Of a stretch of DNA of 64,000 nucleotides, positions 17,054-25,696 are shown piece after piece. The translations under genes were made by a program, and so were the position numbers. The DNA lies in contig NZ_JACETV010000004.1 in NCBI RefSeq assembly GCF_013912375.1, positions 518,270 to 582,269 on the forward strand, read 5' to 3'. Source of the stretch: Emticicia sp. BO119. GTDB taxonomy: Bacteria > Bacteroidota > Bacteroidia > Cytophagales > Spirosomataceae. Under the pieces are notes generated by a model. The model made no database searches. It saw only the letters and a program-made list of their open reading frames with translations, and was not told where the DNA came from. Every line of letters begins with the position of its first letter. Position 1 is the stretch's first letter.

Positions 17054-18709
17054 TTATTTCTTCGCTAATTTACTATTTTGATAGCCATAAGCAAAATATA
17101 TTACCAGACCGATAATCATCCAGATGATAAACATACGCCAGTTAGACCAACCTAATTCGGTCATCAGATACAGATTGGTTAAAATACCCAATACAGGCAA
17201 TAGTGAAAAGTTATATTTGAAGCTCATAACGGCCAACACCAACCATACTATCCAGAAAACAAAAAGCAGCGGTTTTTCTTCTAAATGTTGCATTACGTTT
17301 CCTTCTTTATAGGTAAGATATAAAGCAACAAGCAGTAGAGGTACTGCAAAGTATTTGGCATTAAGATAAGGAATTTTAAATTTAGCATCTTTGCTTAGTC
17401 CTTTAGCATCTAAAAATAAAACCCCCGCACAAACCAATATGAAAGCAAAGAATGTACCCACACTGGTAAGGTCAACAAAGAAGCTCATTTTAAAAAAAAG
17501 CGAAGGAACTGCCACTAAAATACCTGTGATGATAGTAGCAAAGCCTGGAGTCTTAAACTTAGGGTGAATCTCACCAAACTTTTTACCTAACAACCCATCG
17601 CGGCTCATAGTCATCCAGATACGAGGTTGCCCGATTTGATAGGCTAATAGCGCACTTGTAATAGCTACTACGGCACTTACCGAAATAACCCCGGCAACAA
17701 AATCAAAACCAACCTTTGAAAATACATAAGCCAGAGGGTCAGCAACATTTAATTCCTTATAATTAACCATTCCGGTTAATACCGTAGTAATCAGTACATA
17801 TAAAACCGTACAAATCAATAAACACAATAACATGGCTCTTGGCAAATCTCTCTGCGGATTCTTGGCCTCTTCAGCAGTAGTAGAAATAGAGTCAAAACCA
17901 ATAAAAGCAAAGAAAACCGAAGCAACCCCACTCAATACCCCATTGACACCATTTGGTGCAAAAGGAGACCAGTTTTCAGGTTTTACATAAAATACGCCCA
18001 CGATAATTACCAATAAAATAACCCCTAATTTAAGCGCAACTAATATATTACTCGCATTGCGTGATTCCTTGATACCAATATAACAGAGGGAGGTAATCAG
18101 AACCGTTACCAATCCGGCAGGCAGGTTGAAAATCAATTTGGTAAAACCAAAATCCGGGGCATCCTGAAAAGCTTTGCCCAATATTCTTTGGCCCTCTGTA
18201 ATATCTTTTCCGTTGGCAATAACCACTTCAAAGGCTTCTTTGGCAGAGGTATAATCGGTGGCCAGCCACATCGGGAAATGAATGCCGAAGCCTTCGAGCA
18301 TGGAAATAAAATAGCTTGACCACGAAATGGCTACCACCATATTAGAAACAGCATATTCGAGAATCAAAGCCCAGCCGATAATCCATGCCAGGACTTCTCC
18401 GAAAGATACATAGGCATAAGTATAGGCACTACCACTCACAGGCACCATTGAGGCAAATTGTGCATAGCTCAAAGCGGTAAAAACGCAGGCAACCGCAACA
18501 AATACAAACAGGAGCGATACCGCAGGGCCACCATTAAAACTTGCCAGACCAATGGTACTGAAAATTCCGGCACCAATGATGGCGGCAATCCCGAGGGTAG
18601 TCAGGTCTCTTACGCCAAGAATTTTAGCCAGAGAGTGTCCGTCATTGCCTTTTTTTGATTCTTCTATTGCTTTGTTGACATCTTTCCTGCGAAAAAGTGA
18701 GTTACTCAT
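17054..18709 (-). CDS. APC superfamily amino acid permease (cationic amino acid transporter type)
   Basis: A 551-aa protein with 12 or more transmembrane helices. TM1 has GIAAIIGAGIFSTIG and TM6 has AFIGFDSISTTAEEAKNPQRD, both typical of the CAT (SLC7A1-4/YfnA) subfamily. The N-terminal cytosolic tail is about 35 residues with many charged residues. A likely substrate is a cationic or branched neutral amino acid, by family only. It shares a transcript with the Nudix gene. Confidence 0.92.
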   Translation of the reverse strand: MSNSLFRRKDVNKAIEESKKGNDGHSLAKILGVRDLTTLGIAAIIGAGIFSTIGLASFNGGPAVSLLFVFVAVACVFTALSYAQFASMVPVSGSAYTYAYVSFGEVLAWIIGWALILEYAVSNMVVAISWSSYFISMLEGFGIHFPMWLATDYTSAKEAFEVVIANGKDITEGQRILGKAFQDAPDFGFTKLIFNLPAGLVTVLITSLCYIGIKESRNASNILVALKLGVILLVIIVGVFYVKPENWSPFAPNGVNGVLSGVASVFFAFIGFDSISTTAEEAKNPQRDLPRAMLLCLLICTVLYVLITTVLTGMVNYKELNVADPLAYVFSKVGFDFVAGVISVSAVVAITSALLAYQIGQPRIWMTMSRDGLLGKKFGEIHPKFKTPGFATIITGILVAVPSLFFKMSFFVDLTSVGTFFAFILVCAGVLFLDAKGLSKDAKFKIPYLNAKYFAVPLLLVALYLTYKEGNVMQHLEEKPLLFVFWIVWLVLAVMSFKYNFSLLPVLGILTNLYLMTELGWSNWRMFIIWMIIGLVIYFAYGYQNSKLAKK

Positions 18710-18892
18710 GGATATGTAGATATTTGAGTTTTAGATGTTTGTTATGGTATATTCTCCAAAACTATCGAAAAAAAGATAATACTAATCTATGAAAAGCAAA
18801 ATTTTTATCGAACGAAGTCTATTTTTACTACTCTTTTTTCAGATTATCCTATTTCAGAAAGTCATTTTTATTAAATTTTCTTCCTGAAAAAC

Positions 18893-18923
18893 TTGTCTAT
18901 CCTTTTAGGTGTAGCTACATTTG
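18893..18923 (+). promoter_or_regulatory. Bacteroidota-type promoter of the alcohol/aldehyde dehydrogenase operon
   Basis: TTG (18893-18895), exactly 20 bp, TACATTTG (18916-18923). The -33 element sits inside AACTTGTCTAT (18890-18900), a half-site of the operator that follows. Confidence 0.7.
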
Positions 18924-18930
18924 CAACTCC

Positions 18931-18948
18931 AACTTGTATAGACAAGTT
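18931..18948. promoter_or_regulatory. GntR (HutC/NagR subfamily) operator-like palindrome
   Basis: AACTTGTATAGACAAGTT has perfect 7-bp arms around ATAG and carries the GT-N-TA-N-AC signature of HutC-subfamily GntR regulators. It begins about 8 bp after the -7 element, so it should cover the transcription start, and a half-site 41 bp upstream covers -33. The expected outcome is repression relieved by a sugar or amino-sugar effector. No GntR gene is in the window. Confidence 0.65.
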
Positions 18949-19159
18949 AGGTTTAAGAATTATTAAAATTAATTAGTTGAACGAAATAGATTTAACAGTT
19001 CAATTATATCAAAAACTTTCCCGGATACTTTGAAAACACAGACTTAAGTCAGAAATTTAGCAGAGCCTGTTCAGGGACAACAAGTCTTGATTACAATCCA
19101 CATAACAACTATAGGTATAGAAGAAATGATGGGCAGGAAAGGTGACCAAAGCAGACCAT

Positions 19160-19189
19160 AAAAGGTTACCAATATGGTGGGAACCTTTT
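19160..19189 (+). repeat. Dispersed copy of the 30-bp palindromic repeat
   Basis: Identical over 30 bp, in the opposite orientation, to copies 1 and 5 of the 75-bp array at 36270-36599. It is an imperfect palindrome running from AAAAGGTTACC to GGGAACCTTTT. Flanks are unrelated to those of the array. In one frame it encodes the peptide VTNMVGTF, and that frame is open into the downstream dehydrogenase. Confidence 0.85.
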
Positions 19190-19236
19190 GTATTTATAAC
19201 CCTTTCATCAATTTAAATCAATTAAAATACAACAAA

Positions 19237-20289
19237 GTGAAAGCAGCAGTTTATCGCGGAAAAGAAGAAATATTGGTAGAAGAAGTAAATATTCCAGGTT
19301 TGGAAGACGGGGAGGTATTGCTTGAAATAGAAGCCTGTAATGTGTGCGGAACAGATTTACGAACCTATCGGCACGGAGATATGAAAATCACACCTCCCCG
19401 TATTTTAGGCCATGAATTTTGTGGGAGAGTAATAGAGTCAAGAAGCTCTGATACAGATTTAAAAGTGGGCGATAGAGTGTTGATGTACATTGTATTGTCT
19501 TGTGGAGAATGTAGATATTGCAAAGCCGGGCGTGAGAATTTATGTCAGAATCGAACTACGATGTCTTATCATTTAGATGGAGCATTTGCAACATATATGA
19601 AAGTTCCGTCGAAGGCTGTTCGGCGGAAACAATTGTTTAAGGTAAACGAAGAAATACCTTCAGAATATCTGAGCCTGGCCGAGCCTTTAGGCTGCGTGAT
19701 TAATGCACATGGACAAGGAAGATTAGCAGTTGGATTAAAGGATAAAGTAGCTATTATTGGTGCGGGGCCAATTGGTGTGATGCATGCGCTGGTTTCCCGT
19801 TTTCAGGGGGCACAACAGGTAGATATATATGATGTGATGCAAACCCGCTTAGAAAAAGCAACACAATTTGATATTGATCATGTGGTGAAGGTGGATAAAG
19901 AAAATGGGCATTTGCAACAAGCCCTTGAATTGACAGAAGGCTTAGGATACGATGTAGTAATAGTAGCTGTCAGTTCAGCGCAAGCTCAGGTTGAAGCCCT
20001 TGAAATAGCTGGAAAAGCAGGAAGAGTTGAATTCTTTGGTGGATTACCAAAAACAAATCCTTTTGCTACATTGAATACCAACCACCTGCATTATAAAGAA
20101 TTGCGGATTAGTGGCTCTTATTCAGAGAAAATGAGTGATTTTCAGGCGGCTACCGCCTTGGTTCAAAAGAAGAATTTTCCCTCCGATAAGATAGTTACTC
20201 ATATTTTACCTTTAGACAGAATCACCGAAGCATTTACCTTAATGGAGTCGGGCGAGGCTTTGAAAGTAAGTATTAAACCTAATTTGTAA
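19237..20289 (+). CDS. Zinc-dependent medium-chain alcohol (sorbitol/threonine-type) dehydrogenase
   Basis: A 350-aa MDR enzyme read from the GTG at 19237. Catalytic zinc ligands are Cys37 (CNVCGTD) and His59-Glu60 (GHEF); the structural zinc site is Cys89, Cys92, Cys95 and Cys103; the NAD loop is GAGPIG near 172. It should oxidise a polyol or secondary alcohol with NAD. The frame is open upstream to an ATG at 19174, but that extension (MVGTFCIYNPF) comes from the inserted palindromic repeat and has no family counterpart, so it is rejected. An aldehyde dehydrogenase gene follows after 8 bp. Confidence 0.9.
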   Translation: MKAAVYRGKEEILVEEVNIPGLEDGEVLLEIEACNVCGTDLRTYRHGDMKITPPRILGHEFCGRVIESRSSDTDLKVGDRVLMYIVLSCGECRYCKAGRENLCQNRTTMSYHLDGAFATYMKVPSKAVRRKQLFKVNEEIPSEYLSLAEPLGCVINAHGQGRLAVGLKDKVAIIGAGPIGVMHALVSRFQGAQQVDIYDVMQTRLEKATQFDIDHVVKVDKENGHLQQALELTEGLGYDVVIVAVSSAQAQVEALEIAGKAGRVEFFGGLPKTNPFATLNTNHLHYKELRISGSYSEKMSDFQAATALVQKKNFPSDKIVTHILPLDRITEAFTLMESGEALKVSIKPNL

Positions 20290-20297
20290 GATATTCT

Positions 20298-21773
20298 ATG
20301 AATACTGAATTAATAGCTGAGGTGAAAGGGCAAACATGGGGATTGTTTATTGATGGGAAATCAAATCAGGCAGCAGATGAATCTACATTAACTATTAAAT
20401 CTCCGGCTAATGGTGAAGCCGTTGCTACTATTGCACGGGCAACCACTGAAGATGTAAACAAAGCCGTAAAAACAGCGCAGATAGGCTTTAAAGAATGGTC
20501 GAAACTGACAGCTTACCAACGGGAGAGCATTATTAAAAAAGCTACGGCTTATGTGCGTACCCAGGCTGACCGGATTGGTATGCTTATGGCTTTAGAACAG
20601 GGCAAGCCTTTCAATCAGTCTAAATCAGAAATTATCGGTTCTTGCGATACCTTAGATTATTTTGCAGCGGAGGGGGTAAGAGTAGAGGGATATATTAATC
20701 AAACAGAGAAAGCAGGGTTGTTTTCAATGGTAAAATATTATCCGGTTGGGGTATGTGCTTTGATTACTCCATGGAATTATCCGGTTTCGCTCTTATCATG
20801 GAAATTAGGGCCTGCTTTAGCGGTAGGTTGTTCGGTGGTGGTAAAGCCTACAACGGTTACTCCGCTATCGCCGATGGCTTTTTGTATGGCTTTGGTTGAG
20901 GGAGGAATTCCGGCTAAGGTTATTAGTGTAGTAACGGGCCAGGGGGCAGTAGTTGGCGATAGTCTTGCAAAACACCCTCTCGTAAAAAAAGTAGCTATGA
21001 CAGGCTCTACCGAAACAGGTAAAAAACTGATGCAAACAGTAGCACCATACTTAAAGAAAATATCTTTAGAATTAGGAGGGCAATGCCCTGCCATTGTTTG
21101 TGAAGATGCAGATATAAAGAATGCGGCATTTGTAGTGGCTTACAAGGGATTCAGAAATATGGGGCAATCTTGTAGTAGTGTCAATAGAGTATATGTGCAC
21201 ATATCCAAACATCAGCAATTTGTAGCAGAATTGAAAAATCATGCTGAAAAACTGACTATTGGTGATGGGGTGAGTGATGGGTCAGTAGATTTAGGTCCAA
21301 TGGCTACAGCGGATGGTGTATTGACTTCAAAACAGCACGTAGAAGATGCCATTGGCAAAGGTGCTTCATTAGTGACAGGTGGCAGAGCACCTGAAGGTGA
21401 GCAATATGGAAAAGGCCATTATTTCCTGCCAACTATCCTGGATAACTGCAATGCAACAATGAAAGTCATGCAGGAAGAAACCTTTGGTTGTGTAGTACCA
21501 ATAGAGACTTTTAAAACATTGGATGAAGCGATTGAAAAAGCGAATAATACGAACTATGGTCTGGTAGCGTATGCTTTTACAAGAGATTTTAAAACCAGTA
21601 TGCTTTTAGGTGAGCAATTGGAGGCCGGAACAGTATGTATCAATAATGGTGCTGTAAATACTAATTATGCGCCTTACGCAGGTTGGAAAGATTCGGGCTA
21701 TGGCGTAGAACTTTCAAGAAATGCGGTTTATGAATATCTGGAAACGAAGCATATTAAGATAGAGGGGATTTAA
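20298..21773 (+). CDS. NAD(P)-dependent aldehyde dehydrogenase (succinate-semialdehyde dehydrogenase-like)
   Basis: A 491-aa ALDH-fold enzyme with the general base Glu258 in LELGGQCP and the nucleophile Cys292 in GQSCSSVNRV; PWNYPVSLL and the substrate/cofactor loop TGSTETGK are also present. It most resembles the GabD-like group, but lactaldehyde or glycolaldehyde are equally possible. With the upstream alcohol dehydrogenase it would oxidise an alcohol to the acid. The stop abuts the stop of a convergent gene. Confidence 0.92.
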   Translation: MNTELIAEVKGQTWGLFIDGKSNQAADESTLTIKSPANGEAVATIARATTEDVNKAVKTAQIGFKEWSKLTAYQRESIIKKATAYVRTQADRIGMLMALEQGKPFNQSKSEIIGSCDTLDYFAAEGVRVEGYINQTEKAGLFSMVKYYPVGVCALITPWNYPVSLLSWKLGPALAVGCSVVVKPTTVTPLSPMAFCMALVEGGIPAKVISVVTGQGAVVGDSLAKHPLVKKVAMTGSTETGKKLMQTVAPYLKKISLELGGQCPAIVCEDADIKNAAFVVAYKGFRNMGQSCSSVNRVYVHISKHQQFVAELKNHAEKLTIGDGVSDGSVDLGPMATADGVLTSKQHVEDAIGKGASLVTGGRAPEGEQYGKGHYFLPTILDNCNATMKVMQEETFGCVVPIETFKTLDEAIEKANNTNYGLVAYAFTRDFKTSMLLGEQLEAGTVCINNGAVNTNYAPYAGWKDSGYGVELSRNAVYEYLETKHIKIEGI

Positions 21774-22268
21774 TCAACCCCTATATCTGGCATAAATATG
21801 TTCGTCATAGAGCTTTCCTTCTTTGGTAAGTGATTTTTTCAGGATAGCTTCCTTTTCAAAGCCTGCTTTTTCGAGCACTCGCATTGAGGGGGTATTATAT
21901 TCAAATACGCCACCATAAATGCGATAAACATCATAATTGGCGAAAGTATAATTGACTATATCAGATATTGCGCTTGAGATAATTTTGTTGCCCCAGTAGG
22001 CTTCGCCTAACCAGTAACCTATCTCGGCGTTTTTTCTATAAATATCATCTTTCAGCAAGATGCCAATGCCACCCACTGCTTTGTTGCCTACCTCAATAGC
22101 AAAGCTCTCTGCTGAATCTGAAGCGATATTTACCCACTCATACGCATCTGTAATGGTATAAGGATGCGGGAAAATATCTTTCAGGTTTTTCCAGATATTG
22201 TAGTTATTGGCGTTTTCGACCAATGATTGTTCATCGCCCGACTGCCATTTTCTCAGGAAGAAATTCAT
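21774..22268 (-). CDS. GNAT acetyltransferase, RimJ/RimL type
   Basis: A 164-aa protein with the RimL-like layout: FFLRKWQSGD at the N-terminus, the acetyl-CoA strand/loop IGYWLGEAYWGNKIISSAI, and the C-terminal NTPSMRVLEKAGFEKEAIL. This subgroup acetylates protein N-termini or small amines. Its ATG overlaps the stop of the barstar-like gene (ATGA), so the two are translationally coupled. Confidence 0.9.
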   Translation of the reverse strand: MNFFLRKWQSGDEQSLVENANNYNIWKNLKDIFPHPYTITDAYEWVNIASDSAESFAIEVGNKAVGGIGILLKDDIYRKNAEIGYWLGEAYWGNKIISSAISDIVNYTFANYDVYRIYGGVFEYNTPSMRVLEKAGFEKEAILKKSLTKEGKLYDEHIYARYRG

Positions 22269-22693
22269 TTGGTATCTTTTCGGTAGCTGATTTCCTGTTT
22301 GTCTAACAATTCTCGGATGCGGGGGCTATCTGCAAAAGCAAAGATGAGTTCTTTCTTTGGCAAATCCTCACTATCGTCTTCCCAGCGCCAATCTTCACAA
22401 ATGGCATCCAGAAGATTGAGCAGAGTGCCTATTTTTTCGGGATTACGTTCTTTTTCTATGAACTGGTTAGACGGGGAAATATAGACAACGATTTTATCGT
22501 CTTCCAGCCATGATAAATCACTTAGCATTTCATCAAGCGATTCGCTGGTAAAACCAAACTCTTCCGGAAAAGCAAGGGCATCGCCTATTTCTTCATAAAA
22601 CCCCCTTAAAGTAAGCGTTTTATGGCCATCAAGTTCAATGATTGAGTAATCGTCAGGAAGTTCTAAATTTTTGGTAACAAGAAAATTCGGCAT
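22265..22693 (-). CDS. Barstar family protein (ribonuclease-inhibitor-like)
   Basis: The ATG at 22693 (MPNFLVTKN) gives 142 aa. The barstar fold can be recognised from the beta-strand IIELDG, the Phe/Tyr helix FYEEIGDALAFPEEFG, the SLDEMLSDLSWL helix and a C-terminal strand LIFAFAD. Barstar neutralises the RNase barnase, but no barnase-like gene is in the window. An upstream GTG at 22741 is rejected because a perfect hairpin (22720-22744) lies there. The gene is longer than barstar (about 90 aa) and could be a housekeeping relative. Confidence 0.8.
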   Translation of the reverse strand: MPNFLVTKNLELPDDYSIIELDGHKTLTLRGFYEEIGDALAFPEEFGFTSESLDEMLSDLSWLEDDKIVVYISPSNQFIEKERNPEKIGTLLNLLDAICEDWRWEDDSEDLPKKELIFAFADSPRIRELLDKQEISYRKDTK

Positions 22694-22719
22694 GGGCTCG
22701 GTTAGCAGATAATATGTAT

Positions 22720-22744
22720 TACGTGGCCTGAAGTAGACCACGTA
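22720..22744 (-). terminator. Hairpin between the muconolactone-isomerase-like and barstar genes
   Basis: TACGTGG (22720-22726) and CCACGTA (22738-22744) pair perfectly, just after the stop of the upstream minus-strand gene. The following T tract is weak, so it may be an attenuator or a processing site. Confidence 0.5.
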
Positions 22745-22747
22745 GCT

Positions 22748-23044
22748 TTAGTTCAATGAAAAAGTCGGCACTTTCATTACAACAGAATTATTAAACATCA
22801 ATTCTGTAATAGTTGGGCGCATATAATCAATTAATGGAAATTCTGCAATGATATCCATTACTTCTAATTCATCTTGAGCATTCACAATACACCAGAGTCG
22901 ACTTCTGTCAGACGATAGCGCGTATGATTGTAGTTTTCCCTCTTCTAACAATTGATTTACAGCAATTCGTTGATAGGGAATTTTGGCAATGAAACCTTCT
23001 GGAAAAGGTACTGGCAAATCAAATTCCACCATAAATTGAGTCAT
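22748..23044 (-). CDS. Muconolactone isomerase-like (ferredoxin-like fold) protein
   Basis: A 98-aa protein read from MTQFMVEFDL. The layout FMVEFDLP, then EGKLQSYALSSDRSRLWCIVNAQDELEVMDIIAEFP, then DYMRPTITEL follows muconolactone delta-isomerase-like proteins of the dimeric alpha-beta barrel fold. No aromatic-degradation genes are nearby, so the isomerase reaction itself is doubtful. It is probably the first gene of the minus-strand cluster with the barstar and RimL genes. Confidence 0.75.
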   Translation of the reverse strand: MTQFMVEFDLPVPFPEGFIAKIPYQRIAVNQLLEEGKLQSYALSSDRSRLWCIVNAQDELEVMDIIAEFPLIDYMRPTITELMFNNSVVMKVPTFSLN

Positions 23045-23203
23045 AATCTCTCCTGATTTTAATAAAACAATACACAAAATCTATACCACACTCATTTACC
23101 TACTTTTGACTCTCAATTATCAATAATTTCGGTAAGGTATAAATTTCTTTTCACTAATATAAACAAGTTTTCCTTAAAAAACGTTTTCTTTGCAAAACTT
23201 ATC

Positions 23204-23282
23204 TCAAAAGGGGTGCCTCAATATAACGGGCTGAGATTATACCCATCGAACCTGATGCAGGTAATTCTGCCGAAGGGAGAGA
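23204..23282 (+). promoter_or_regulatory. TPP riboswitch (THI element)
   Basis: All conserved THI-box parts are present in order: GGGGTGCC, CTGAGA (23231-23236), ACCC (23241-23244), GAACCTGAT (23248-23256), the GCAGGTAATTCTGC stem-loop and GAAGGGA (23272-23278). It binds thiamin pyrophosphate and should switch off the TonB receptor that starts 128 bp downstream. A small hairpin GAGCC-GTTTT-GGCTC (23352-23366) before the start codon may be part of the expression platform. Confidence 0.95.
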
Positions 23283-23409
23283 GAATAGTACTATAGTGTG
23301 CGCAGCTACAGAACTATTTACGATTTCCAATTAAAATTTTGTTTCACCAAAGAGCCGTTTTGGCTCACAAGATTTTACTCCTTTACCTTGTTAAAGTTTT
23401 CGTTATGCA

Positions 23410-25608
23410 ATGAAAAAATTAACAAAAAATGTTCTAAGAATTCTTATCAAACAACAAAAATTCCTTAGAAAAACTATTTCGGTATTTATCTTATGTCATG
23501 CGGTTTTTATTTACGTTTGGGCTCAAGACGATTCTACCCGAATCAAAGAATTAAATGAAGTGGTGGTAAAATCTACCCGTGCCAACGAAAAAACTGGTAT
23601 GGCCTTTACGAATGTCTATCAGCGAGACATCAAGAAGCAGAATCTGGGGCAAGATATGCCGTTTTTACTTAATCAATTACCCTCAGTAGTAGTTAGCTCT
23701 GACGCCGGAGCCGGAGTAGGATATACAGGTATCCGTATCCGAGGCTCAGACCCTACTCGCATTAATATCACTCTCAATGGTGTTCCTTATAACGATTCTG
23801 AATCACAAGGTACGTATTGGGTAAACATGCCCGATTTTGCTTCAAGTGTGCAAAGCATTCAGGTGCAACGTGGGGTAGGCACTTCAACCAACGGTGCAGG
23901 GGCTTTCGGTGCGAGCTTGAATATCAATACTTTAGGGTATGACCGAGAAGCTTTTGGAGAGACTAATCTTTCGTATGGTTCTTTTAATACAATGAAAGCA
24001 AATGTACTGGCAAGCACAGGTTTGTTAAATAACCATTTTGTGGTAGATGCTCGTTTATCAAAATTACAATCGGATGGATATGTCGATAGAGCCAGTTCAG
24101 ATTTGAAATCTTTCTATGTTTCTGCGGGCTATTATAACAAAAGCAATTTTGTCAGGTTCAATGTCTTTTCAGGCAAAGAAATTACCTATCAGTCGTGGAA
24201 TGGAGTACCTGAAAATTTATTGAAAACTGATCGCAGATATAACACTTATACCTATCCTAATCAGGTTGATAATTATCAGCAAGATCATTATCAGTTGATA
24301 TCTTCTTTTAAATTGACTAACCATTGGACATTCAACCCTACTTTACATTATACCAGAGGTAAAGGGTATTATGAAGAGTTTAAAGAAGCAGCCGACTTGG
24401 CTGGGTATAATCTGCCTGATGTAACTATTGGTGGAGATACCATATCAAGTACCGACCTGGTACGAAGAAAATGGCTGGATAATCATTTTTATGGAATCAC
24501 ATATTCATTCGATTACCAAAGCCATAAAAAATTATCAGCCAATATCGGTGGCGCATGGAACCGTTATGATGGGCATCATTTCGGCGAAGTAATCTGGACA
24601 AAATTTGCCATGTTGCCTTCAAACGATTATCGGTGGTATCAAAGTCGTTCTATCAAAACCGATTTTAATATCTTTGGCAAAATATTCTATCAGGTAACCG
24701 ACAAATTTAATCTTTTCGGCGATATTCAGTACCGTACAGTAGGATACGATAGGAAGGGTATTGCAGACAAATTGCAGGATATTACCCGTAATACTTCTTT
24801 TGAGTTTTTTAACCCTAAGCTGGGGCTGAATTATCAGCTAAATTCACAAGCGTCATTATATGCTTCGTATGCAGTAGGAAATAAAGAGCCTAATCGTACT
24901 GATTTTATAGATAATGTAAAAGCACCTAAGGCTGAGCATTTAGAAGATTTGGAAGCCGGTTACCGATGGGCAAGCCAGACATTCAGTTTTGATGGAAACT
25001 TCTATTATATGAACTATAAAAATCAGTTGGTATTAACAGGGCAGGTAAATAGTGTCGGAGAGGCGATTCGGGTTAATGTGCCGAAAAGCTATAGGGCAGG
25101 AGTTGAGCTGGTTGCTAACTGGAAGTTTGCCACACAGTGGCGTCTGAATGCCAATGCAACCTTCAGCCAGAACAAGATTAAAAACTTTACTGAAACCATT
25201 GTGAATTATGATGGTGAGGCTGATAAAATTAATAGTTTTGCCAAAACCGATATTTCGTTCTCTCCAAATGTAATTGCAGGGGGGCAGTTATCTTATTCGC
25301 CCGTTAAAAACCTGGAATTCGCCTGGTTGTCAAAATATGTAGGAAAACAATATATGGACAATACCTCAGACGATAACCGTAAGTTGAATGCCTTTTTTGT
25401 CAACGATTTGCGAGCCAACTATACAATCAGGCCAAAAATTGTTAAAGAAATCACCTTTAGCTTATTAGCCAATAACGTTTTCAACCATTTATATGAGTCT
25501 AATGGCTATACTTATAGCTACATATATGATAGACAGGTGGTTACTGAAAACTTTTACTACCCACAAGCGGGAGCTAATTTCTTGCTTGCTGTAAGAGTAA
25601 GAATCTAA
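23410..25608 (+). CDS. TonB-dependent outer-membrane receptor, probably for thiamin
   Basis: A 732-aa protein with an N-terminal signal segment ending near FIYVWAQ. A plug domain (about 50-170) contains the TonB-box-like LNEVVVKST, RIRGSDPTRINITLNGVPYN and QVQRGVGTSTNGAGAFGASLN; a 22-strand beta-barrel follows. The C-terminus ends in an aromatic/basic strand (LLAVRVRI). Position directly behind a TPP riboswitch points to uptake of thiamin or a precursor. No inner-membrane PnuT-type partner or thiamin kinase is next to it. Confidence 0.92.
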   Translation: MKKLTKNVLRILIKQQKFLRKTISVFILCHAVFIYVWAQDDSTRIKELNEVVVKSTRANEKTGMAFTNVYQRDIKKQNLGQDMPFLLNQLPSVVVSSDAGAGVGYTGIRIRGSDPTRINITLNGVPYNDSESQGTYWVNMPDFASSVQSIQVQRGVGTSTNGAGAFGASLNINTLGYDREAFGETNLSYGSFNTMKANVLASTGLLNNHFVVDARLSKLQSDGYVDRASSDLKSFYVSAGYYNKSNFVRFNVFSGKEITYQSWNGVPENLLKTDRRYNTYTYPNQVDNYQQDHYQLISSFKLTNHWTFNPTLHYTRGKGYYEEFKEAADLAGYNLPDVTIGGDTISSTDLVRRKWLDNHFYGITYSFDYQSHKKLSANIGGAWNRYDGHHFGEVIWTKFAMLPSNDYRWYQSRSIKTDFNIFGKIFYQVTDKFNLFGDIQYRTVGYDRKGIADKLQDITRNTSFEFFNPKLGLNYQLNSQASLYASYAVGNKEPNRTDFIDNVKAPKAEHLEDLEAGYRWASQTFSFDGNFYYMNYKNQLVLTGQVNSVGEAIRVNVPKSYRAGVELVANWKFATQWRLNANATFSQNKIKNFTETIVNYDGEADKINSFAKTDISFSPNVIAGGQLSYSPVKNLEFAWLSKYVGKQYMDNTSDDNRKLNAFFVNDLRANYTIRPKIVKEITFSLLANNVFNHLYESNGYTYSYIYDRQVVTENFYYPQAGANFLLAVRVRI

Positions 25609-25696
25609 TGTGTAAATAGAATAGTGTTAAATCTCATCTCTGATTCTTCTGCAAAGGATTTGTCCTATCGGCAGAAAGAGCCAGAGATGAGATTTT

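Larger units (their letters stand above)
18710..19236 (+). other. 527-bp intergenic region with promoter, GntR operator and repeat copy
   Basis: No gene is supported here. It contains the alcohol dehydrogenase promoter (18893-18923), a perfect GntR-type palindrome (18931-18948) and one copy of the 30-bp palindromic repeat (19160-19189). If transcription starts near 18930, the leader before the GTG at 19237 is about 300 nt. Confidence 0.7.

Noticed and set aside
19174..19236. Upstream ATG extension of the alcohol dehydrogenase
   Set aside because: The added residues stem from the inserted palindromic repeat and lack any counterpart in the family; the GTG at 19237 gives the expected N-terminus.
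22694..22741. Upstream GTG start for the barstar-like gene
   Set aside because: A perfect hairpin (22720-22744) lies over it, and the ATG at 22693 is closer to the start of the recognisable fold.
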